A DNA stretch of 64,000 nt from PKWO01 sp036384915. Its GTDB lineage: Bacteria; Pseudomonadota; Gammaproteobacteria; Burkholderiales; Burkholderiaceae_D. The notes beneath the pieces are model-generated. The model saw only the letters and a program-made list of their open reading frames with translations. It ran no database searches and was not told the origin of the DNA. The first letter of the stretch is position 1; each line of letters starts with the position of its first letter. This document shows positions 33,623 through 41,051 of the stretch, piece by piece. The position numbers and the translations under genes were made by a program. The stretch is taken from positions 300,743 to 364,742 of the forward strand of contig DASVLJ010000011.1 in NCBI GenBank assembly GCA_036384915.1, given 5' to 3'.

Positions 33623-36049
33623 TCAGCGAATTTTCGCCCCATGTTTTTCGGCAGCGACCGCCTTGAATGCTTCCATCGCGGCGTTCACCTGATCGTCGTG
33701 CAGGGTAGTTTGAGTATCTTGCAAGGTGAACCGGAAAGCAAGACTTTTTTCGTCATTTTCCAATCCTGCACCACGATATTCATCAAATAAAACAATAGCT
33801 TGCATGATCTGACATGCAGAATTGCTTGCCTTTTCATCAGCGAAAGTGTTAATTAAATCCTGCGCCTGGACCGATTGTTTGATAACTAGCGCCAAATCGC
33901 GGCTTACCGCCGGGAACTTCGAAATCTCGGCGTAAATGGGGATCGTGCGCGCTTGCAGGCTGGCGACGTCTACTTCAAACAACACCGGTGCGAGGGGCAA
34001 GTCGTATTTTTGTTGCCAGCGCGGATGCAGCTCGCCGATGAAGCCGATTGCCTTGCCATCCAACAGCACTTGCGCGGAGCGGCCCGGATGCAGCGCCGGG
34101 TGTTCCAGCTTGGCGAATTGCAGCGTGGCCGGTGCGAATAGCGCTTCGAGGTCGGCCTTGACGTCGAAAAAGTCGACGTTGCGCTTGGCTTGGCCCCACT
34201 GCTCTTCCGCGGCAAAGCCATAGGCGATCGCCGCCAGGCGCTTGGTCTGTTCGTAACCGGCGACCGCCAGCGGGCCGTCGGCAACCGCGGCATTCTTGTG
34301 ATATACGGCGCCGATCTCGAACACGCGTATGCGGCTCACTTTACGGTTCAAGTTGTAGCGCACGTTGGCCACCAGGCTGCCCACAAGCGAGGTACGCATC
34401 ACGCTCATCTGGCTCGCGATCGGATTCAAGAGCTTGACCGGATCGCTGTTGCCGCAAAAGTCGGCTTCCCAGGCTTCTTCCACGAAGCTGTAATTGACCA
34501 CTTCCTGGTAATCCAGGCTGGCTGCCAGCTCACGGATGGCGAACAGGGAACGCTTGTCCTCCGGCGCAATGCGCATCTCGTTGGGCGCAACGGGCGCGAC
34601 GGCGGGAATGTTTTCGAAGCCGTAGACTCGCGCAACTTCCTCGATCAAGTCTTCCTCGATCTCCATGTCGAAACGGTAGGACGGCGGCGTGACTTCGAAC
34701 AAGCCGGCCTCTTGCTTGAACTCCAGACCGAGGCGGCGGAAGATGTCGGCAATCCGCTCATCGGTAAACGGCACGCCGATCACCTGGACCGCGCGCGCCG
34801 TGCGCATCTTGACCGGTTCGCGCTTGGGCAGGTTCAGGATCTGATCGTCGATCGGGCCGACTTGGGTCTTGTCCTTCTGGCCGCAAATTTCAACGAGCAA
34901 GGCGGTGATGCGCTCAAGGTGTTCGGGGATCGAGGCGAAATCGACGCCGCGCTCGAAACGGTGGCCCGCATCGGTCGAGAAGTTGAAGCGGCGCGAACGG
35001 CCTTGGATCGCCTGCGGCCACCAGAATGCGGCTTCGAGGTAGATGTCGGTGGTATCGAGCGAAACGGCAGTGGCGTCGCCGCCCATGATCCCGGCCAGCG
35101 ATTCGAGCTCCCGGTCGTCGGCGATCACGCCTACCCATTCGTCGACTTCGACGATGTTGCCATTGAGGAGCTTGAGCGATTCGCCCTTCCTGCCCCAGCG
35201 CACGTCGAGGCCGCCGTGGATCTTGGCCAGATCGAACACGTGGGAGGGACGGCCCAGTTCGAGCATGACGTAGTTCGAGATATCGACCAGGGCCGAGACC
35301 GAACGCTGCCCGCTGCGCTCCAGGCGCTGCTTCATCCATTCGGGCGTTTGGGCGCGCGCGTTCAAGCCGCGGATGATGCGGCCGGCGAAACGGCCGCACA
35401 GGTCGGGTGCGGAAACTTTGACCGGCAGCTTGTCGGCAATCGTCACTTCGGCCTTGTGGTAGGTCGGCGCCTTCAAGGGCGTGCCGGTCAAGGCCGACAC
35501 TTCGCGCGCCACGCCCCACACCGACAGGCAATCGGCCTTGTTGGGCGTCAGCTTGATGGTGAACTTGAGATCGTTCAACTGGTAGTAGTCGCGGAAGTTC
35601 TGGCCCACGGGCGCGTCGTCCGGCAGATCGATCAAGCCGGCGTGATCCTCGGAGAGCTTCAACTCGCGTGCCGAGCACAGCATGCCTTGCGATTCCACAC
35701 CGCGCAACTGGCCGACCTTGATTTCAAACGGCTTGCCGTCGTCGCCGGGCGGCAACACGGCGCCGGCCAGGGCGCACACCACCTTCATCCCCTGGCGCAC
35801 ATTGGGTGCGCCGCACACGATGTTCAACAGCGTGCCGGTGCCGGCATCGACCGTGCAGACCTTGAGCTTGTCGGCATTGGGGTGCTTGACCAGGTCGAGC
35901 ACCTTGGCCACGACCACGTTGGAGAACGGCGGCGCGACCGGGTCCACATCTTCCACCTCGAGGCCGGACATGGTGAGCAGATGCGAAAGTTCGTCCGAAG
36001 TCAGCTTCGGATCGACCATGGTGCGTAGCCAGTTTTCTGAGAATTGCAT
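33623..36049 (-). CDS. pheT: Phenylalanyl-tRNA synthetase beta subunit
   Basis: 808 residues from MQFSENWLRTMVDP; an upstream in-frame extension is not conserved. Domain order is the bacterial one: B1, with the EMAP-like tRNA-binding domain (HPNADKLKVCTVDAG, about 45-155), B3/B4 editing region (about 210-385), B5 (about 405-475), the catalytic-like core and a C-terminal FDX-ACB anticodon-binding domain (FPAVSRDLALVI and after). With PheS it forms the alpha2-beta2 enzyme that charges tRNA-Phe. It lies 89 bp from pheS and 71 bp before ihfA. Confidence 0.97.
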   Translation of the reverse strand: MQFSENWLRTMVDPKLTSDELSHLLTMSGLEVEDVDPVAPPFSNVVVAKVLDLVKHPNADKLKVCTVDAGTGTLLNIVCGAPNVRQGMKVVCALAGAVLPPGDDGKPFEIKVGQLRGVESQGMLCSARELKLSEDHAGLIDLPDDAPVGQNFRDYYQLNDLKFTIKLTPNKADCLSVWGVAREVSALTGTPLKAPTYHKAEVTIADKLPVKVSAPDLCGRFAGRIIRGLNARAQTPEWMKQRLERSGQRSVSALVDISNYVMLELGRPSHVFDLAKIHGGLDVRWGRKGESLKLLNGNIVEVDEWVGVIADDRELESLAGIMGGDATAVSLDTTDIYLEAAFWWPQAIQGRSRRFNFSTDAGHRFERGVDFASIPEHLERITALLVEICGQKDKTQVGPIDDQILNLPKREPVKMRTARAVQVIGVPFTDERIADIFRRLGLEFKQEAGLFEVTPPSYRFDMEIEEDLIEEVARVYGFENIPAVAPVAPNEMRIAPEDKRSLFAIRELAASLDYQEVVNYSFVEEAWEADFCGNSDPVKLLNPIASQMSVMRTSLVGSLVANVRYNLNRKVSRIRVFEIGAVYHKNAAVADGPLAVAGYEQTKRLAAIAYGFAAEEQWGQAKRNVDFFDVKADLEALFAPATLQFAKLEHPALHPGRSAQVLLDGKAIGFIGELHPRWQQKYDLPLAPVLFEVDVASLQARTIPIYAEISKFPAVSRDLALVIKQSVQAQDLINTFADEKASNSACQIMQAIVLFDEYRGAGLENDEKSLAFRFTLQDTQTTLHDDQVNAAMEAFKAVAAEKHGAKIR

Positions 36050-36137
36050 AGTTATGCCTTCGATATGTTCCGCAACGGCCGGCCACGCGGCCGGCAAGAA
36101 GGTTCGAGTTGCTTGAACTGCGTTAGTTAAACTGCTG

Positions 36138-37154
36138 TTAGTTAAACTGTTTTAAGAAGCGCAAATCGCCTTCGTAAAACAGGCGCAGGTCATTGATGCC
36201 ATAGCGCAGCATGGTCAGGCGCTCCAGGCCGGAGCCGAAGGCGAAGCCGATGTAGCGCTCCGGGTCGAGGCCCATGTTGCGCACCACGTTGGGGTGCACC
36301 TGGCCCGAGCCCGAAACCTCGAGCCATCGCCCTTTCAGTGGGCCGCTGCCGAAGGCGATGTCGATCTCAGCCGATGGTTCGGTAAACGGGAAATACGAGG
36401 GGCGGAAGCGCACCTGCAAGTCGTCGGTCTCGAAGAAGGCCTTGACGAAATTGAGGTAGACGCCCTTCAGGTCGGCGAAGCTGATGTTTTCATCGATCCA
36501 CAGGCCTTCCACTTGATGGAACATCGGCGAGTGGGTGGCGTCGCTGTCGACGCGATAGGTGCGGCCCGGCGCGATCACCTTGATCGGCGGCTTGTTCATG
36601 CGCGCATAGCGCACCTGCATCGGGCTGGTATGCGTGCGCAACAGCAGTTGCTTGCCTTCGCTATCCTTGCCGTCAATGTAAAACGTATCCTGCATCGAAC
36701 GCGCCGGGTGGTTTTCCGGGCTGTTCAATGCGGTGAAATTGGTCCAGTCGGTTTCGATCTCGGGACCGTCGGCGACGTCGAAGCCGATCGAGCCGAAGAT
36801 TTCCTCGATGCGCTTCCAGGTGCGCATGACGGGGTGGATGCCGCCCACGCCGCGTCCGCGTCCAGGCAGGGTGACGTCGATCGCTTCAGCGTTCAGGCGC
36901 GCCTGCAATTGGGCTTCAGCCAGCGCATCGCGGCGCGCGTTCAGCGCAGCTTCGATCTGGGTCTTGGCGACGTTAATGACGGCGCCTTGCGTCTTCTTGT
37001 CTTCCGGCGCCAGCTTGCCCAGGCCCTTCATCAGCTCGGTGATCTGCCCGGTCTTGCCGAGGTATTTCGCCTTGGCGTTTTCCAGCGCCGCGGCATCGGG
37101 TGCGGCGGCGAAATCGGCTTGCGCCTGGGCGACGAGTTGGTCTAGTTGAGTCAT
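36138..37154 (-). CDS. pheS: Phenylalanyl-tRNA synthetase alpha subunit
   Basis: 338 residues from MTQLDQLVAQ; the upstream frame extension is discarded. The N-terminal coiled coil (1-90) binds tRNA. The class II catalytic domain has motif 2 around GRTYRVDSDATHSPMFHQVE, substrate-pocket FRPSYFPFTEPSAEID, and motif 3 GFAFGSGLERLTMLRYGI. It catalyses Phe-AMP formation and transfer. A hairpin with a T-run lies in the 103-bp gap after rplT, so expression may be attenuated relative to the ribosomal protein genes. Confidence 0.97.
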   Translation of the reverse strand: MTQLDQLVAQAQADFAAAPDAAALENAKAKYLGKTGQITELMKGLGKLAPEDKKTQGAVINVAKTQIEAALNARRDALAEAQLQARLNAEAIDVTLPGRGRGVGGIHPVMRTWKRIEEIFGSIGFDVADGPEIETDWTNFTALNSPENHPARSMQDTFYIDGKDSEGKQLLLRTHTSPMQVRYARMNKPPIKVIAPGRTYRVDSDATHSPMFHQVEGLWIDENISFADLKGVYLNFVKAFFETDDLQVRFRPSYFPFTEPSAEIDIAFGSGPLKGRWLEVSGSGQVHPNVVRNMGLDPERYIGFAFGSGLERLTMLRYGINDLRLFYEGDLRFLKQFN

Positions 37155-37183
37155 GCGACTTTCCGAATAAGATGCGGAACGAG

Positions 37184-37220
37184 AAAATAAAAAGGGGGCA
37201 GTGCCGAAAGCCTCTGCCCC
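37184..37220 (-). terminator. Terminator or attenuator between rplT and pheS
   Basis: On the minus strand GGGGCAG (rev. 37220-37214) and CTGCCCC (37201-37195) form a 7-bp stem with a 12-nt loop, followed by CTTTTTATTTTC. A smaller CAGCC/GGCTG hairpin precedes it. It would lower read-through from rplT into pheST. I find no Phe-rich leader peptide in front of it. Confidence 0.7.
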
Positions 37221-37257
37221 GCTTAGATCAGCCAAAAGGCTGAATTACATCTTGAAA

Positions 37258-37617
37258 TCAAGCAGCGATGTTGGCCTTGACACGATTGACAATCGCGGCA
37301 AACGCCGGCTTGTCCATCACAGCCATGTCTGCCAGGACCTTACGGTCGAGTTCGATCGAGGCTTTCTTCAGACCGTTCATGAACACGCTGTAGGTCATGC
37401 CCAATTCACGCGTTGCCGCGTTGATACGGGTGATCCACAGTGCGCGGAACACGCGCTTCTTGTTGCGGCGATCGCGATAGGCGTATTGCCCGGCGCGCAT
37501 GACCGCCTGCTTGGCGATGCGATAGACCTTGCTGCGACGGCCGCGGTAACCCTTGGCTTGGTCGAGAACTTTCTTGTGACGGGCACGTGCCGTTACCCCA
37601 CGTTTGACTCTAGGCAT
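37258..37617 (-). CDS. rplT: 50S ribosomal protein L20
   Basis: 119 residues, full length. The basic N-terminal extension (RVKRGVTARARHKKVLDQAKGY, in parts) reaches into 23S rRNA, and the C-terminal globular domain holds RDRRNKKRVFRALWI. L20 is needed early in 50S assembly and, in E. coli, represses rpmI-rplT translation. It lies 20 bp after rpmI. Confidence 0.98.
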   Translation of the reverse strand: MPRVKRGVTARARHKKVLDQAKGYRGRRSKVYRIAKQAVMRAGQYAYRDRRNKKRVFRALWITRINAATRELGMTYSVFMNGLKKASIELDRKVLADMAVMDKPAFAAIVNRVKANIAA

Positions 37618-37637
37618 GATTTCTCCTTAGTGTGAGG

Positions 37638-37835
37638 TTAGGCGAACGGCAACATCGCACGGATCGAATCCATGTTTGTGGCATGGACGTCGACGGCACC
37701 GCGCAATTGACGCTTGTTCTTGGTGGTCTTCTTGGTCAGGATGTGGCGCTTGAACGCCTGGCCGCGCTTGACGGTACCACCCGGACGCACGCGAAAGCGC
37801 TTTTTGGCGCTGCTCTTCGTTTTCATCTTAGGCAT
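37638..37835 (-). CDS. rpmI: 50S ribosomal protein L35
   Basis: 65 residues from MPKMKTKSSAKKRFRV, the normal L35 size; upstream codons in frame are rejected. Very basic throughout (KRGQAFKRHILTKKTTKNKR). The 234-bp gap to infC is longer than needed and may hold the L20-binding control region; I do not see a clear pseudoknot by eye. Confidence 0.97.
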   Translation of the reverse strand: MPKMKTKSSAKKRFRVRPGGTVKRGQAFKRHILTKKTTKNKRQLRGAVDVHATNMDSIRAMLPFA

Positions 37836-38033
37836 AACAATGTCTGTCCTTTCGGACAGCTCCATTTTTAGCATGAATACAGGTGGCAGCAACTAACTGC
37901 TCTTGGATGCCTGTAATTCACTTATTTTGGCTGTTCCATCGGTTCTTGCGAGCTTTTGGAACGCCCTGGCGACGGAATCAAGTCTGTCGCCATTACGCGA
38001 GACGCTTAACCAAACATCTCGCGGAATCTCTAA

Positions 38034-38060
38034 TCCCCTCCCCCGCACGCGGGAGAGAGG
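38034..38060. repeat. GC-rich palindromic intergenic element
   Basis: CTCCCCCGC and GCGGGAGAG around a short spacer form a hairpin in the infC-rpmI gap, 10 bp past the infC stop. The CCCTCTCCCGC...GCGGGAGAGGG type is common as a dispersed repeat in proteobacterial intergenic DNA. Only one copy is noticed in this window. Confidence 0.4.
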
Positions 38061-38069
38061 TTCAAAACC

Positions 38070-38591
38070 TTACTTTTTCTTCTTCGGCGCCAGCACCATG
38101 ATCATCTGGCGGCCTTCCATCTTGGGAAACTGCTCTACTTGGCCATAAGGCTCCAAGTCAGCCTTCAGGCGTTCCAGCATGCGCATACCGATGTCCTGGT
38201 GCGCCATTTCACGGCCGCGGAAACGCAAGGTGATCTTGGTCTTGTCGCCGTCTTCGAGGAACTTGACGAGATTACGCAACTTGATGTTGTAATCGCCGTC
38301 GTCGGTGCCGGGGCGGAATTTGATTTCCTTGACCGATATCACCTTTTGCTTGAGCTTGGCCTCGTGCGCCTTCTTTTGCTCGGCATACTTGAATTTGCCG
38401 TAATCCATCAGGCGGGCAACCGGCGGCACTGCCGTCGGGGCGATTTCCACCAGATCGACATTGGCTTCTTCCGCAAGGCGGAAGGCTTCTGCCAGACTCA
38501 CGATACCCAAGGGCTCGTTCTCGACTCCTGATAATCGCAGTTCAGGCGCGTTGATTTCGCCATTGATGCGATGCGACTTGTCCGTAGCTAT
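38070..38591 (-). CDS. infC: Translation initiation factor IF-3, with ATA start codon
   Basis: 173 residues. The first conventional start in frame (TTG, giving GIVSLAEAF) would cut off the conserved N-terminus. Reading upstream gives ATDKSHRINGEINAPELRLS directly after ATA at 38591-38589, with AAGGAA six nt before it. IF-3 genes use rare starts (AUU in E. coli) so that IF-3 represses its own translation. The N-domain, the linker with NIKLRNLVKF, and the C-domain (FRGREMAHQDIGMRML, ending APKKKK) are complete. It lies 60 bp downstream of thrS. Confidence 0.95.
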   Translation of the reverse strand: MATDKSHRINGEINAPELRLSGVENEPLGIVSLAEAFRLAEEANVDLVEIAPTAVPPVARLMDYGKFKYAEQKKAHEAKLKQKVISVKEIKFRPGTDDGDYNIKLRNLVKFLEDGDKTKITLRFRGREMAHQDIGMRMLERLKADLEPYGQVEQFPKMEGRQMIMVLAPKKKK

Positions 38592-38651
38592 TGTCGTTTC
38601 CTTTTAAAATCCAATAATTAAGCCGTGCGTATCTTGCGCTGAATACAGGCA

Positions 38652-40559
38652 TCAAACCCTGGTTTCAAGATCGCTTTTCAAGCGTTCCACCAGAGCGTCG
38701 ACGGACATCACGCCCAAATCGACATTGCCCCGCGCACGCACGGCCACTGTGTTGGCATCCCGCTCCTTATCGCCGATGACGACAATATAAGGCAGCTTTT
38801 GCACCGAATGCTCACGTATTTTATAGGTTATTTTCTCATTACGCAAATCGAGGTGCACTCTAAACCCTTGTTTCTTCAGGTTTTGTGCAACGCTCTTGGC
38901 ATAGTCGGCCTGGGCTTCGGAAATGTTGACCACGGCAATTTGCTCGGGCGACAACCAGAAGGGCAGCGCGCCGGCGTGATTTTCTATCAACATGCCGATA
39001 AAACGCTCCAACGAGCCCAAAATCGCCCGGTGCAGCATCACGGGCACCTGGCGGCTGTTGTCTTCCGCAACATATTCCGCGCCCAGACGGCCCGGCATCG
39101 AGAAATCGACCTGCATCGTGCCGCATTGCCACATACGGCCGATGGCGTCCTTGAGCGTGTACTCGATCTTGGGGCCATAGAATGCGCCATCCCCCGGGGA
39201 AATCTCGTAGACGCAGCCGGAACGCTCCAGGGACTGGATCAGGGCATTTTCCGCCTTGTCCCACAACTCGTCGGCGCCGACGCGCTTTTCCGGGCGTGTT
39301 GCCACTTTGTAAATAATATCCGTAAAACCGAAGTCCTTGTAGACTTTTTGCAACAATGCCGTATAGGCAACGCATTCATCCAGAATCTGGTCTTCCGTGC
39401 AGAAAATATGGCCATCGTCTTGCGTGAAGCCGCGCACGCGCATCATGCCGTGCAGCGAGCCCGAGGGTTCGTTGCGGTGGCACTGGCCGAATTCGCCGTA
39501 GCGCAGCGGCAGTTCACGGTAGGAGTGCATGTTGGAACGGAAAATCTGCAGATGGCCCGGGCAATTCATCGGCTTCAAGGCGTAGGAACGGTTCTCCGAC
39601 TCCGTCGTGAACATGTTGTCCTTGTAGTTTTCCCAGTGGCCGGACTTTTCCCACAGACTGCGGTCGAGGATCTGCGGCGCCTTGACTTCCTGGTAGCCGT
39701 TGTCGCGGTACACGGCCCGCATGTATTGCTCAACCTGCTGCCACACCGTCCAGCCCTTGGGATGCCAGAAGATCAGGCCCGGCGCTTCTTCCTGAAAATG
39801 GAACAGGTCGAGCGCGCGGCCGAGCTTGCGGTGGTCGCGCTTCTCCGCCTCTTCCAGCATGTGGAGATAGGCTTCCTGCTCTTCCTTCTTGGCCCAGGCC
39901 GTGCCGTAGATACGCTGCAGCATTTCGTTGTTCGAGTCGCCGCGCCAATAGGCGCCGGCCAGCTTCATCAGCTTGAACACCTTGAGCTTGCCCGTCGAGG
40001 GGACGTGCGGGCCGCGGCACAAGTCGGTAAACTTGCCTTCCGTGTAGAGCGAGACATCCTGGTCAGCCGGGATCGATTCGATGATCTCGGCCTTGTAGGC
40101 TTCGCCGATCGATTTGAAATAAGCCACGGCCTCGTCGCGCGGCAGCACCTTGCGCGTCACGGGCTCGTCCTTCTTGGCCAGTTCGGCCATCTTCTTTTCA
40201 ATGGCTTCGAGGTCTTCCGGCGTGAAGGGGCGCTTGTAGGAAAAGTCGTAGTAAAAACCGTTGTCGATCACGGGGCCGATCGTGACCTGGGCATCGGGAA
40301 ACAATTCCTTGACGGCATAGGCCAGCAAGTGGGCAGTCGAGTGGCGGATCACTTCCAAACCATCGGCATCCTTGTCGGTGACGATGGCCAGATCGGCATC
40401 CTGCTCGATCAGATACGAAGTATCGACCACCTTGCCGTTGACCTTGCCGGCAAGAGCGGCCTTGGCCAGACCGGCGCCGATGCTGGCGGCCACCTGGGCC
40501 ACCGTGACTGCGGATTCAAACTGACGGCTCGAACCGTCGGGCAAACGTACGTTCAACAT
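38652..40559 (-). CDS. thrS: Threonyl-tRNA synthetase
   Basis: 635 residues from MLNVRLPDGSSRQF behind GGAG; ATG 40571 is a less likely start. Domains in order: TGS (1-62), editing domain with HSTAH (HxxxH) and DLCRGPHVPSTG, class II core with motif 2 FRNEPSG-type CHRNEPSGSLHGMMRVRGF, the zinc-binding Cys/His residues, and a C-terminal anticodon-binding domain (VVNISEAQADYAKSV on). It is preceded by a Thr-rich leader peptide and terminator, so transcription should respond to charged tRNA-Thr. It starts the thrS-infC-rpmI-rplT-pheST cluster. Confidence 0.98.
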   Translation of the reverse strand: MLNVRLPDGSSRQFESAVTVAQVAASIGAGLAKAALAGKVNGKVVDTSYLIEQDADLAIVTDKDADGLEVIRHSTAHLLAYAVKELFPDAQVTIGPVIDNGFYYDFSYKRPFTPEDLEAIEKKMAELAKKDEPVTRKVLPRDEAVAYFKSIGEAYKAEIIESIPADQDVSLYTEGKFTDLCRGPHVPSTGKLKVFKLMKLAGAYWRGDSNNEMLQRIYGTAWAKKEEQEAYLHMLEEAEKRDHRKLGRALDLFHFQEEAPGLIFWHPKGWTVWQQVEQYMRAVYRDNGYQEVKAPQILDRSLWEKSGHWENYKDNMFTTESENRSYALKPMNCPGHLQIFRSNMHSYRELPLRYGEFGQCHRNEPSGSLHGMMRVRGFTQDDGHIFCTEDQILDECVAYTALLQKVYKDFGFTDIIYKVATRPEKRVGADELWDKAENALIQSLERSGCVYEISPGDGAFYGPKIEYTLKDAIGRMWQCGTMQVDFSMPGRLGAEYVAEDNSRQVPVMLHRAILGSLERFIGMLIENHAGALPFWLSPEQIAVVNISEAQADYAKSVAQNLKKQGFRVHLDLRNEKITYKIREHSVQKLPYIVVIGDKERDANTVAVRARGNVDLGVMSVDALVERLKSDLETRV

Positions 40560-40640
40560 TGTGCACTCCATGCCGGCAACGCTGTGCCGGCGCAAAATTT
40601 TCGATTGCGGATTTGATGAAATTCGGGAAGGTCCGGACGT

Positions 40641-40667
40641 AAAAAAACGCGGACTAGCCGCGCTTTT
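40641..40667 (-). terminator. Attenuator terminator in the thrS leader
   Basis: On the minus strand CGCGG-CTAGT-CCGCG is followed by seven T, between the leader peptide stop and thrS. A second hairpin, CTTTTTCG/CGAAAAAG, directly precedes it. The segment GCTAGTC at the leader stop can pair with GGCTAGT of the terminator (two G-U pairs), a possible antiterminator. Confidence 0.75.
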
Positions 40668-40691
40668 TTCGATGAGGCGAAAAAGTGCTGA

Positions 40692-40736
40692 CTAGCGTCG
40701 CTGTCCGACCTTGGTGGTGGTAGTTCGCGGTGTCAT
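40692..40736 (-). CDS. thrS leader peptide (Thr-rich, 14 residues)
   Basis: ATG to TAG encodes MTPRTTTTKVGQRR: five of 14 residues are Thr, four of them in a row. An AAAGG element lies upstream. It is followed within 25-50 nt by a rho-independent terminator and then thrS. This is the layout of a ribosome-mediated attenuator: stalling at Thr codons when charged tRNA-Thr is scarce should prevent termination. E. coli thrS is instead controlled by an operator bound by ThrRS, so this would be a different solution. Confidence 0.75.
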   Translation of the reverse strand: MTPRTTTTKVGQRR

Positions 40737-40809
40737 AACCAGTTGCCTTTCTCGCTCTTATACAGGAATTTAGGAACCTAGGAATCTACAAATACAGAAC
40801 TTCCCCTCG

Positions 40810-40837
40810 ATACTATCATAAATCCCCGCACTTGCAA
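40810..40837 (-). promoter_or_regulatory. Possible thrS promoter
   Basis: On the minus strand TTGCAA (40837-40832) and TAGTAT (40815-40810) are 16 bp apart, about 75 bp before the leader peptide ATG. It sits back to back with the promoter of the HisRS-like operon. Confidence 0.4.
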
Positions 40838-40847
40838 GCAAGCGAAC

Positions 40848-40876
40848 TTGACGCTCGCGCGAGCACACGCTACGAT
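40848..40876 (+). promoter_or_regulatory. Sigma-70-type promoter of the HisRS-like operon
   Basis: TTGACG (40848-40853) and TACGAT (40871-40876) are separated by exactly 17 bp. Transcription would begin near 40883, only about three nt before the leader peptide ATG, so the leader may be translated from a leaderless or nearly leaderless transcript. No other promoter of similar quality is seen. Confidence 0.65.
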
Positions 40877-40885
40877 GGCCGCACG

Positions 40886-40966
40886 ATGAACACCTTCCAG
40901 TCCGCTTTCGCAACGCTGCATCATCTGCCGTCACATAGCCGGCTGGGAGAGCTATTGCTTGCGTAA
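40886..40966 (+). CDS. His-containing leader peptide of the HisRS-like operon (26 residues)
   Basis: ATG 40886 to TAA 40966 encodes MNTFQSAFATLHHLPSHSRL plus GELLLA. His codons are at 40919-40924 (two adjacent) and 40934-40936. The stretch GCTGGGAG (40942-40949), right after the His codons, can pair with CTCCCAGC (40993-41000). That pairing would destroy the terminator that follows. The position of the His codons relative to this antiterminator is what a histidine attenuator requires. There is no Shine-Dalgarno element, consistent with a leaderless start; a four-codon frame (ATG 40875) overlaps the ATG. Confidence 0.65.
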   Translation: MNTFQSAFATLHHLPSHSRLGELLLA

Positions 40967-40986
40967 GACATCGCCCTATCACCAAG

Positions 40987-41026
40987 AAAGCCCTCCCAGC
41001 GCCAGCTTCGAGGGCTTTTTATTTTC
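40987..41026 (+). terminator. Attenuator terminator with competing antiterminator
   Basis: AAAGCCCTC (40987-40995) and GAGGGCTTT (41010-41018) form a perfect 9-bp stem, followed by TTATTTT. The upstream segment 40942-40949 is perfectly complementary to 40993-41000, which overlaps the 5' arm of the terminator. The two structures therefore exclude each other. The element lies between the His leader peptide and the HisRS-like gene. Confidence 0.8.
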
Positions 41027-41051
41027 CGTAGCGAATGTGATAGGAACCGGA

